Shown here: positions 47,401-56,681 of the stretch, one piece after another
How the letters are laid out: the number at the start of each line of letters is the position of its first letter
Numbering within the stretch: position 1 is the first letter of the stretch
Source: Scleroderma bovista
Taxonomy: Eukaryota > Basidiomycota > Agaricomycetes > Boletales > Sclerodermataceae
DNA length: 64,000 nucleotides
Assembly: GCA_037178675.1 (NCBI GenBank)
Contig: JAYMGJ010000039.1
Coordinates: 1 to 64,000 of the forward strand
Reading direction: 5' to 3'
Notes under the pieces: generated by a model
What the model was told of the DNA's origin: nothing
The model's input: the letters and a program-made list of their open reading frames with translations, nothing else
The model's database searches: none
Position numbers and translations under genes: made by a program

Positions 47401-48100
47401 CTGTAAGAGAGTTAAGACCAATTGTCACCTTGCTGATGCATGAAACAGACCAAATTTATTTGCATGCGTTTTAAGGATTTTGCACAAGGAAGAGTGCAGA
47501 GATCGGCTGGGTTGTATGGGAGGAACTAAAGTGGCATTGAGAGGGGGAGAAGATGGAGTGTCTGCCATTGGTGCTTGTGTTATCCAAGTTGAATCCTCGA
47601 ATATTTCAGGGGGAGGGAGGGGCAATGGAGGTTCCGGGAGTATATTCCGAAATCGCAATGGTAATCTGCAATTAGTCTGTCGAGTCCTCCTCTGAGCTAA
47701 AGGTAGATCGTAATCCTCTGGCAACTCCTGCGGCTGTGGAGGAGATAACTTGGAACTGGTCTGTGAAGGATAAGACAGTCCCCTACCTGGCCCAAGAATA
47801 AGTATTTCAGATGCTCACCTGGTGTAAGTCAAATGCAAGCTGTTCCTCTGGCACTGCAGAGGTGCCATTTGTGGTTGAACTGGAGGGTCTGGCATTGGCA
47901 CTGGAGTCCAGGCTTGAGCAAGAACTAGCCGCCGTAAGTTTCACCTTTTTAGCTCGATAAACTTCTTTGGCCTTGGCTAAAGCACTTGAGAGTCATTTTT
48001 TCCCTTTGCAACATCCCTTCTCATGGCGAGTGAAGGCGCTGAGATCACTGAATACCCTGCTGCACACACAAGTCTGTGTGAAGGTGGCATCGTCGGCCAT

Positions 48101-49019
48101 TTCCGGCTATCGATGGTTGATATTAATCAATTCTCAACTTGGCAACTGTAATCAAACTGTGTCAAGACCAATGAATGTGTGCATACCAATGTGACCTTGG
48201 GTGTGGAAAACTCAGACCATTAGCCGCTTCAGCAGGGCAAACTCGTGTGAGAAAAACTTGTGACACCGTTTAAGTTTCAATTACTCTTATCAATATGGGC
48301 TGTATACTATCGCTTACCACTCAGTTTGCCTCCCCACCAGTTGGCCGTCACAGGCGTGATTCCTCTGTTTGTCATGCTGTTTTGCTATCTCAACCAATAC
48401 TCAGTGGATCACTGTCATTTAACTTCACAGTACCTAAGGATACATATTTCATGACATGTAGCCATACAGAAAATTTGCTGTTAGGGAAGAAGTGGCCAAC
48501 TGGTGGGGAGGCAAACTGAGTGGTAAGCGATAGTACAAGGATATTTCCCTATGGACGTGCAGATAGAGAAGACAACTAGAGAGTCATGTTTACTTCATAC
48601 ATGGAAAGGGTTGAATATAGTTGGCCATGCCATGCATTGTGAGAATGGGGCCCTGAGTGCAAACACCGAAGATCGAGAGTGCTTTTGGATAATGTCAGGC
48701 CTATAGGTGTTGAGTGAGAGACAGAGGCAATTGTCTCGTTGGACATTCCAATCAGTTCTGGCATGATTGAAGTCAGAGGAAATATGCAGGATGCACTATA
48801 ACCGGAGTCTACAATCCCAGACTCCATGACGCAACGACCAATCGAATAATACAGAGAAAGTAACAAAATACACAGTCGTTACAAAGACGGTGTCTGACAA
48901 CATGCCACATTTCCTGCCTTGAATGTAAACCACATGAGCAAAACAACTGAGATGGTACACTTGCACTTTATGCAGAGGGGTAAGGATGCTGATACACATT
49001 AATATCAGTGAAGAACTCC
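48101..49019. other. Upstream of Plavaka start; mostly unassigned
   Basis: Apart from the MITE at 48307-48533 I recognise nothing. A minus-strand open stretch at 48576-48866 (Ser/Thr-rich) might be an exon remnant but has no motif. Confidence 0.4.
48307..48533. mobile_element. 227-bp MITE with TA duplication
   Basis: Perfect 40-bp terminal inverted repeats starting CTATCGCTTACCACTCAG (left 48307-48346, right 48494-48533), flanked by TA on both sides (48305-48306, 48534-48535). The interior of about 147 bp is noncoding. TA duplication and structure suit a Tc1/mariner-type non-autonomous element. Confidence 0.9.
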
Positions 49020-49485
49020 TTAGGTTGATAACTCGTTTGATAAGCAAAAGTTGTCCAGCTTCATGCTTGTGACTGCCTTCATGTACCTCGCCTTCAGGCT
49101 GTCCATCCTTTCTGTGTTACAATGTGCTTGGACGAGTTTCTTGATTTCTGCATCACCGAGAAGGGGGCACAACACTTTCACCAGTTCATTGCATTCTTGC
49201 TCAGCATTTGCAAGCCCCGCTAGGTAGACCCTCTTGTTCTGCAACGCATTAACAAGCTTTTTGTGTAGGAAGTCGGTATTAAGAGGGGGAATATATGGCA
49301 GCACCTGAAAAAATTTGAATCCTGATACCTGCACTGGAGGGGTCTCTTACGAAATGCTTGCTTATTTCTTTCAGAACTTTCTGGCGCTCAGAAAGCTCGA
49401 CCTCCGGCTTCACAGTCTCGACCCCTGTGCCCTCCATTTCCTTACCCACATGAGCATTAGGAACAAGAGGTGGGGAGGGAGCCAT
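49020..49485 (-). pseudogene. Unrecognised small gene, frameshifted
   Basis: Starts MAPSPPLVPNAHVGKE at 49485 with a charged helix (SERQKVLKEISKHF); a second frame from about 49330 continues LNTDFLHKKLVNALQ and QECNELVKVLCPLLG to the stop at 49020. Both halves look alpha-helical and coding-like, but joining them needs a 1-base shift, and the possible GTATCA...TTTCAG intron between them is only 24 nt. No family recognised. Confidence 0.4.
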
Positions 49486-49760
49486 GTAGTAAGCTAAAAG
49501 CTCAGCCTGTACTCTGGTTTATCGAAGGGTTAAATGCCTCACGAGGTACAGTGATTCCCAATGGCAGCCTGCCAGAGGGTAAGGTTGATTTGTAATACAT
49601 GAACTGTTGCGTCTGGTTCATTGCACAGTTGGATGTGGTGTAGAACTCATGTTTGGATCGACATATATAGTAGCCCAAGGCCGTGACAGGTGACTCCCAT
49701 TTTAGTCACCCTTGGAAGTCCAAGGAAATGTCACAGATCTGACTCTTATTTAGTAAGTGC

Positions 49761-49821
49761 CCCTCAGTTATGCTAAGTTCAATGAGCTCTCTATTGCGTG
49801 AGACAAGTTGATCACTGAGGG
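49761..49821. repeat. Short repeat with CCCTCAGT terminal inverted repeats, copy 2
   Basis: 61 bp from CCCTCAGTTA to TCACTGAGGG, followed by TACGTA; shares AACTTGTCTCAC / GTGAGACAAGTT and AGAGAGCTCA with 10541-10618. Confidence 0.45.
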
Positions 49822-51657
49822 TACGTATGGCTGCACATGTGTTTATACAAAAAATCTGTCAGTCCTGCACCACCAACGAAAGTTCCAACCATTGGATGAA
49901 CACCGTCTTAGCTATGTATGCATCTTCAGCTGCAATTTCAGGATTGGACATCTGCAAGATAGTGGTGAAATACTTGATAAGTTCGTTGATGCAGTGGGCA
50001 ACACCATTGAGCCAATTGTGATCGAGGGCGATATGAGCAAAGTGAAACTGTTGCAGGGCTATATCCTGCATTTCAATGATGGCCTGGGCAAATGATGAGA
50101 TATCATAACATCTGTAGAATGATGATAGAAACCTACCCATGCAAGCGCGAAAGCAAACTTTTCGAGTCCAAAGACTACCAAGGACCCGTTGATCAGAGAG
50201 CCGTCGGGTTGGGTGATGGCTTCAACAACTCCAAACAACCCTGCTGGACTTGGGGTTGTGAATGCATGGTACAGAAATTCTTGCATTATTGGGTTCGCAA
50301 ACCAATAGACCTTGTCACCTGAGATCTGATGGAAGAAAGGATACCCGAGAATGGAATCGTAAGTAGTCATGTGGATCATGTACTCGTGAGCGTCTGGGTC
50401 GTTGATGGGGTAAGAAAACGGGATGAGTGAAAGTCGCGGAAGACTCGGAATTGATTGCAGGGTTCAGAGCGGGCAAAGTATCTGGTCAACTGTCCACCAG
50501 ACATGAGTGAGGTACCGCACTGGCACCTCCTCCAACTAAATGTTTGTAAGTAGTGAATTCAGTGAGGAAATGAATACACACACTGGTGAGAAATAACTGG
50601 CGGAAGGTTGGATCTTCCATGGATGTACGACATGGGGACGTCTCAGGGCTAACGACTAAATCTTGAACTAAAAAGTGGGTCAGCGCGTCTTGTAGCTGTA
50701 GCTGAACACTGAGCTGCAAACTTACCTTCTGGCTGCCAGGTAGTGTCTTTCCTACTTTGACGTTGTTGCTGGAGGACATGGTGAACGACACATAAGATAG
50801 TCCGCAATTTGAGCTTCAAGTTGGTCAAAGCAGCGATGGAGGCGATTGGGATCTTGCCAATTAAAAGACCATGGCATATCGTTAACACGCAATCCAGGGA
50901 AAAGAACCACCAGTCAGGAGCCATTTCTTGTAATGTCTGGGAAAGTTGATCTAATTAGACATTTAAGTAAGCAAAATTAATGTAAAAATTGCAGCCGCAC
51001 CAGGCAGCGATATATAGGCCCCTCGAACCCCTCAATTGGATTTGGTTGTTAACTGTGTTGAAGTCGCACGTGCACCCGGCGTAAACCGTTGACGAAGTGC
51101 GCACAAGACTGCGACCCATATTAGTGTAGACTTAGTAATAGTCTTCCTTAGAGTAGATGTTACATGTCACACATCACGCGTCACAGTCACGCGTCACACT
51201 ATTTGTTGTATATAAACAGCGTCAATCGCTTATATAAGATAACAGCTCTTAACCAGCTACCACTACCATCTCAGGTTGTGCACTCCACCCAACAGGTGAG
51301 TTGGAGTAGCAGTTCCTCTACGTACATAGGTATTGCTTCAACAAACTGAATTTAAAGTAGTGACTGAGAGGCTGAGATCATCAGGGTCATAGACAGTATC
51401 GCCATTGATCGACAGGTCATCAGGAAAGGATTTGTTGTTGTTGTCAGCTACAGGATGTGAGCTGCTAGGAGGCAATGTACAAAGAGTCAGAACGTCAAGG
51501 TCTATGTAGCCTATGTAGCTTGTAGTCAGTGTGACCTAGTAAGTCCGTGGTGCTCGGTGAGTTGACACTTGCCTGATAGATCAAGTTCTGAGCCGTCATC
51601 CACAGATCGGAAAATGATAGCAAGGAGCTCAGGACTCCCCCTTGCAGGTTTATCCAT
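49822..51657 (-). pseudogene. Unrecognised multi-exon gene cut by a solo LTR
   Basis: Possible start at 51657 (MDKPARGSPELLAIIFRSVDD). An open stretch (IDLDVLTLCTLPPSSS to LSLSVTTLNS) runs into the solo LTR at 51343 and resumes at 51055. Further exons: 50924 onward (MAPDWWFFSLDCV, a donor GTAAGTTTGC after WQPE), DALTHFLVQDLVVSP, then YMIHMTTYDSILGYPFFHQIS with VYWFANPIMQEFLYHAF, and finally FAHIALDHNWLNGVAHCINEL. Residue patterns look like a real protein, yet I recognise no family. It sits head-side of the Plavaka gene on the same strand. Confidence 0.45.
51056..51343 (+). repeat. Copia-2 family solo LTR
   Basis: 288 bp, same length and ends as the Copia-2 LTRs, flanked by perfect AACTG (51051-51055 and 51344-51348). 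Confidence 0.97.
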
Positions 51658-51964
51658 ATTGTCTAGTGCACGGAAGGAGGGAGGCAAGGCAAACCCGTTT
51701 ATTGAGATTATAATACATTATGATTGTGACCTCTGTCACATGTAGTTATAACACTGTGGGAAGTATTACTAGTAAATGATTCAGTGCCCCATGAGGACTT
51801 CACAATATTACACACTGCACAATAACTTGTGGTGCCGGCCACCTTGCTTAGTATATGTTAGCCAATTGCTTAAGACACACCAAGTCAGACTGAGAGATTA
51901 AGCTAATTGAGATATATTGCACCAAATCATACAAAATGTACTAAGCAATCTAAGTGAATATATT
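51658..51964. other. AT-rich spacer
   Basis: About 300 bp upstream of the unrecognised gene, no frames or repeats of note; could hold that gene's promoter. Confidence 0.5.
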
Positions 51965-54470
51965 AGGGACTAGTAGTAGGTGACGACGGCAACATCATTG
52001 TTGCCATCATCATGCTGGTGCTGGTGGGAGAAGGAAGGCATTGTTGCCGCTGTGCTGGGTGGTGGTCGGGTTGGGGTCTTCGTCACCATCGCCATCGTCA
52101 CACTGGTACTGGTGGGGGGCCATTGCCATTGCCATGCTGGTGGTGGGGTTGGGATTGTCGTTGCCATGCTGGTGGCATTGGGGTCATTGTCATTGTCATT
52201 GCTGCCATTGTCATTGCCGTTGCTGCTGGTCGTTGTCATTGCCATTGGCGCTGATGCTGGGGGTGGTTGTCCTTGTGGTCCTCACTGCCATTGCCGTTGC
52301 TGCTAGTTGATGCCATCGCCGTCATTGAACGCACTGGAGCTGGAGCTGGGGGTCATCGCCATCACCATCGAGGTGCTGTGGGGGTGGTCATCGTTGGACG
52401 ACGCTGGGGGAGGTCGTCGCCGATGCTGTGAGGGGTTGTCATCGTTGTTGGATGCGCTGGAGCTGGGGGTGGGGGTCGTCGCCATTGCTGTCAAGATGCT
52501 GTGGGGGTAGTCGTCATCGTTGGACAACGCTGGGGATGGGATGGTCGTCATGGACGGCACTGGTGCTGAGGATCGTCAGACGACGCTGGAGATGGGGACC
52601 ATCGTCGTCAAATGACACTGGGGGTGGGGAGCGTCATTGTTGTTGTTGTCAGACGACACTGGAGCTGGGGGTGGGGGTGGTTGCCGTCGCTGTCAAGATG
52701 CTGTGGGGGTGGTCAACGTCATTGCCATCGAGATGCTGTGGGGGGTTGTCATCGTCAGATGACGCTGGGAATGGGGGTGGTCATCATGGATGGCGCTGGT
52801 ACTGGGGGTCGTCAGACGACACTGGAGATGGGGGTCATCATCATTGAACGACGCTGAAGCTGGGGGTGGGGGTCGCCGCTGTTGCCGTTGCCATCAAGAT
52901 GCTGTGGGGGTGGTCGTCCTGGATGGCGCTGGTGCTGGGGGTCGTCAGACGACGCTGGAGATGGGGGTGGGGGTTGTCATCGTCATCGTTGGATGACGCT
53001 GGAGCTGGGGGTTGGGTGGTTAGCATCAACGACGCTGCTGGTGGAGTTGGGGTGGTGGTCAGTGTTGTGGCTGGAGCAGGGCTAGTCGATGATGATGGTG
53101 TTGGGGATGGGGTGATTGGCGTCGTTGATCAGGCTGCTGGCATGGTCGGTGATGTAGTGTGGCTGGGGGTTGTCATAGTTATTTGTTAGTGGTGGAGTCA
53201 CCGGGTGTGCATGCCATACATACCTGAGGTTGTTGTTGTTATTGTCGTTGTGGGTGAGGGCGGAATGGGACTTAGAAAGCATTTTGAAGTATTGTGATTT
53301 GTAATCACAATACTTCAAAATGCTTTCTAAATTCAAGTCCTGCTGTGTGCTCTATACAACAATGCTGACGGCGATGACAGGTAAGCAGCACCCCATCAGT
53401 GACGATGCTCACCACTGATGACGACGACAGCGGCTGCCTCCACCTAGCTCCAGCATTGACAACGGTGCCGCCCTCCACCCCAGCCTCAGCGTCGTCCATA
53501 ACAACAACAACAACAACAACGAGCCCAACTCCAGCATCGTCTCTAACCGACGACAACACCCAGCACCAGCGTCGTCCACGATGACGACCTCCATCCCCAG
53601 TGTCATGCGACAACAATGATGACCACCCCCACCCCCCAGTGTTGTTCAATGACAACAACGACAACGAGCCCCACCCCCCAGCGTCGTTCGACGACGACCC
53701 CCACCCCCCAGCGTCATTCGACGATGATGACCCCCATCTCCAGCACCGTCCAGGACAACCATCCCATCTCCAGCGCCATCCAGGACAACCATCCCATCTC
53801 CAGCGTCGTCCGACAATGACAACCCCCCACAGCATCTCGACGGTGACAACGTCGACCACCCCCACAGTATCTTGACGGTAATGACCCCCACCCCCACCCT
53901 CAGTTCCAGCGTTGTCCGACAATGATGACCCCCATCTCCAGCGTTGTCTGACGACCCCCAGTACCAGCGCCGTCCACGACAACCATCCCATCCCCAGTGT
54001 CATCCGATGATGATGACCACCCCCATAGCATCTTGATGGTGACAGCGACGACTCCCACCCCCAGCTCCAGCGTGTCCAATGACGACGCCCCCTCACAGCA
54101 TCAGCAATGACCATCCCCACAACATCTCGATGGCAATGACGATGACGACGACGACGACCCCCACCCCTAGCTCCAGCACGTCCGACGACAACAACGACGA
54201 CCTCCCCCAGCATCAACATCAACCAGTAGCAGCGGCAACGGCAACAGCACCAGCACCAGCATGGCGACAACAATGGCCCCCTACTAGCACCAGCACAACG
54301 AAGGCGATGACCTCAACACCGTCACCACCAGCATCACAATGACAATGCCCCACAATGACGGCGACGGCGACAATGACCCCAACTCCACCAGCACCAGCAT
54401 GACAATGACAACGCCCCCTCCTCCCCACCACTAGGATCATTGCCAGCACCAGTGCGATGATGGCAATGGT
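51965..54470. repeat. Hairpin-2: 2.5-kb inverted minisatellite around a palindrome
   Basis: Left half (51965-53230) is G/T-rich with degenerate units such as GACGCTGGAGATGGGGGT; right half (53345-54470) is the complement, with CCCATCTCCAGCGTCGTC. The strand composition switches exactly at the palindrome 53268-53340. Outward splice-donor words occur on both sides: CAGGTATGT (minus, near 53222) and CAGGTAAGC (plus, near 53385). The right end abuts the Gypsy-3 LTR at 54474. Open frames (up to 322 codons) are repeat artefacts. Confidence 0.75.
53268..53340. repeat. Central palindrome of Hairpin-2
   Basis: GGACTT...AAGTCC with near-perfect arms of about 29 bp (TTAGAAAGCATTTTGAAGT and its complement) around a 3-nt loop in ATTGTGATT-TGT-AATCACAAT. 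The GGGACTTAG edge and the GTGATT/AATCAC core also occur in the centre of Hairpin-1. Confidence 0.9.
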
Positions 54471-54473
54471 GAC

Positions 54474-55085
54474 TGTCAAGACCATGTCCAACTCTGGACT
54501 CTTATCCAGTTACTCCAGTTGTGTCGCAGTACTACAGCTCAACTCTGGACCTCTGCACATAACTCTGGTCCCGGACGCGCACATATCCTTCCGCTAAGTG
54601 CGACCCTTTGCATTAGCCTCAATCCAGTCATTACCACACTTCCCCGTCCACCCTGTTGTACTGTGAGTTCTCCGTGTCCCGTTTATATCTTCTACCTTGT
54701 AGTATTTTCTCCAGACCTTACTTATTTTCGTTGGACCTGACCTAGTCCCAACTCCGGTTGTTCCTTGTCTGCCCTTTGGGCTGTTTACTTGTCACCGTAA
54801 ATACTCGACCCTAGTTCTCCATAGTATAAGTACCCTGTACTCCATCCTGTAAACCTCAGTCTGAAATCAACTTAGTCTCTACTCCCATATGCTGTCTGTC
54901 TCTGTCTCCATCTCCACCTGACTGGAACCTATGCAAGGGATCAATGCTCAATCCTCTTGTCGTTGAATCCAATTGGTCTCAACTCTGGCTGGACTAAACC
55001 CCTTGTCCAGCATCTGCCCTTCTCCTTCGTCCGTTTCTGTCTGGACTTGACTGGACCCCCTACCGGAGTAGACCCAGACTTGACA
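54474..55085 (+). repeat. Gypsy-3 5' LTR
   Basis: 612 bp, TGTCAAGACC...GACTTGACA, related to family B through GTTTACTTGTCACCGTA and CCCTAGTTCTC. The next bases (GTATTTCAGACTC) show no obvious tRNA match. Confidence 0.75.
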
Positions 55086-55329
55086 GTATTTCAGACTCAC
55101 ACTTGTGTGGGTTCACTGTCCCAAACCTCATATGCATATCCTGTCCAGTTTCCTTATGACTATGACCATGCGCTCTCATGCTTGTACTGCTGCAGCACTT
55201 GCTGAGGAAGCAGGTGCAGTAGACGACCTCCACCTCTCTGCCGCCCAACAAGCCCTGTCTAACCGCAGGCAACCTCTGGCTTCTGTAAGCCAATTCCGGA
55301 GCTTCACAGCTTGAAGCCCAGTAGTGTTG

Positions 55330-56607
55330 ATGACTCCGCGTTGTGACACTGCTTCTCAGAGCCTTCGTGGTTCTGTAGACCCTGGTCGCCGTGGATCTGT
55401 TCCCAGTGATGGCTTCCCCTACCGTTGTGACTCTACTCTGGAACACCCCAACACTGGCCATTACCAATGGTTTGGCCCTGAGGACGGTCCTGGAGATGAT
55501 CCAGACAACCCCAGAGATGGCAATGACAACGATGATGATGACAACGAGGATTTCCTCAATGCCACGGAGGACTTAGACCCAAGTCTAGTGGTCTTCCACA
55601 ACCTCGCCATCACTGTCAACCGCCTCTCCTGCTCTTCCCGCCGGACTAACGAGTCCTCCTCCTCCCGTGCCAAAGTCCACGAACCAGACACCTTCAATGG
55701 CACAGACCCCAAAAAGCTCCAGACCTTCTTGGTCCAATGTGAGCTCTGCTTCCAGGACCACGCCAAAGCATTCCGCCTAGATAGGGCTAAGGTAACCTTT
55801 GCTCAGTCCTATCTCAAAGGTATGACATTGGAATGGTTCGAACCGGACCTCCTGAACTCCAGCAATCCAGCTGACCATCCACGCTGGATGGATAGCTGGG
55901 TTCACTTCATCGCCGAGCTCCAGAGCACGTTCGGCCCTCATGACCCTATCGCCGATGCTGAGCATCAACTCGAGCACCTCCAGATGAAGGACGCACACCA
56001 CGTTACACGGTATATCGTGGACTTCAACCACCTCGCCTCCCAGGTCCAGGATTATGGAGATGGTGCGCTCCGCTGCCTGTTCTACTCTGGACTTCTGGAT
56101 CGTCTGAAAGACGAGATTGCTCGAGTCAGCAAACCCCTGACTCTCCATGGACTCTGGGCACTATGCCAGGAGATCGATGCGTGCTACTGGGAGCACAAAG
56201 ACGAGATTGCTCGTACCACAAAGAGTCAGTCCACCTCATCCCCAGCTAAGTCCTCCAACTCCGGGGGCACCTCACCCAAGTCCGGCAAGGAGAAATCCAA
56301 AACCGGCAACACCTCTAGCTCTGCCCCCGCTGGCTTGTCCAAGACGACCAGCAACCCGTCCTCTTCTGGCTCTAACTGACCGGACCTCACCAACAAGCTT
56401 GGTAAGGATGGTAAGCTCACCACTGATGAGCGAAAACGGCGACTAGACAACAACCTCTGCATGTTCTGCGGGGGTACTGGTCACTTTGCGGACAACTGTC
56501 CCAAAAAGACCAAAAAGGCCAAAGCTCACGCTGCGGCCACTGACACTACTGAGTCTGGTAAAACGGACTCAAACTCGGGTGCCAACTCCGAGTCAAAAAA
56601 AGAGTAA
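55330..56607 (+). pseudogene. gag: Gypsy-3 gag
   Basis: ATG at 55330 (MTPRCDTAS). An acidic stretch (DNDDDDNEDF) precedes a gypsy Gag core (FNGTDPKKLQTFLVQCELCF, YLKGMTLEWFEP, YIVDFNHLASQVQDYGD). A TGA at 56377-56379 separates it from its CCHC knuckle CMFCGGTGHFADNC (about 56459-56500), which is in the same frame and ends at TAA 56605-56607. Confidence 0.88.
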
Positions 56608-56681
56608 GCAGCTCCTGGCCCTCCACACAACCGGCGAGCTGTGTTGACTCCGGAAGTGCACCCAAGGAGGCCCACCTCAAT

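Larger units (their letters stand above)
42330..47438. mobile_element. F: 5.1-kb ORF-less element with inverted minisatellite arms
   Basis: Bounded by perfect 19-bp inverted repeats CATCAGCAAGGTGACAATT (42330-42348, complement at 47420-47438) and a CA duplication (42328-42329, 47439-47440). Removing it rejoins the Plavaka codons KFGLFH-VYYTDS in frame, so the ends are well supported. Inside, from both ends: an array of CAGTCAGACC-type words on the left and its complement on the right, AT-rich DNA, and a central inverted GTC/GAC-rich structure with a palindrome. No coding capacity. It looks like a non-autonomous cut-and-paste DNA element with very large subterminal repeats; the source of transposase is unknown. 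Confidence 0.8.
37129..48100 (-). pseudogene. Plavaka transposase gene, in pieces
   Basis: CACTA-like transposase of the Plavaka family. It starts at ATG 48100 (MADDATFTQTCVCSRVFSD) with a Cys/His cluster ending TRHEKGCC. N-terminal pieces continue through ARPSSSTTNG, PEDYDLPLAQRRTRQ and KTHANKFGLFH (to 47439), where element F interrupts; then VYYTDSVPHHDPED, NPYYPYPNECVMRLGDWYW and DPAFSLS, where E interrupts (42079-41399); then AISQTQWGTINKELG, GCDLPRVVAALMFWSDS, AKLWPLYVFFGNESKYRRC, TYKLHALGDYMSSIRMFG, TDSYSTQP-GEREHR, A5 (39345-37260), and RKEYIRQLTWIER. TGA replaces a sense codon at 47993-47995 and 37157-37159. Several GT-AG introns are visible. It ends abruptly at A4. Confidence 0.87.

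Noticed and set aside
53305..54273. 322-codon minus-strand ORF in Hairpin-2
   Set aside because: Product of the tandem repeats; composition (Gly/Val/Trp/Arg) has no protein logic.
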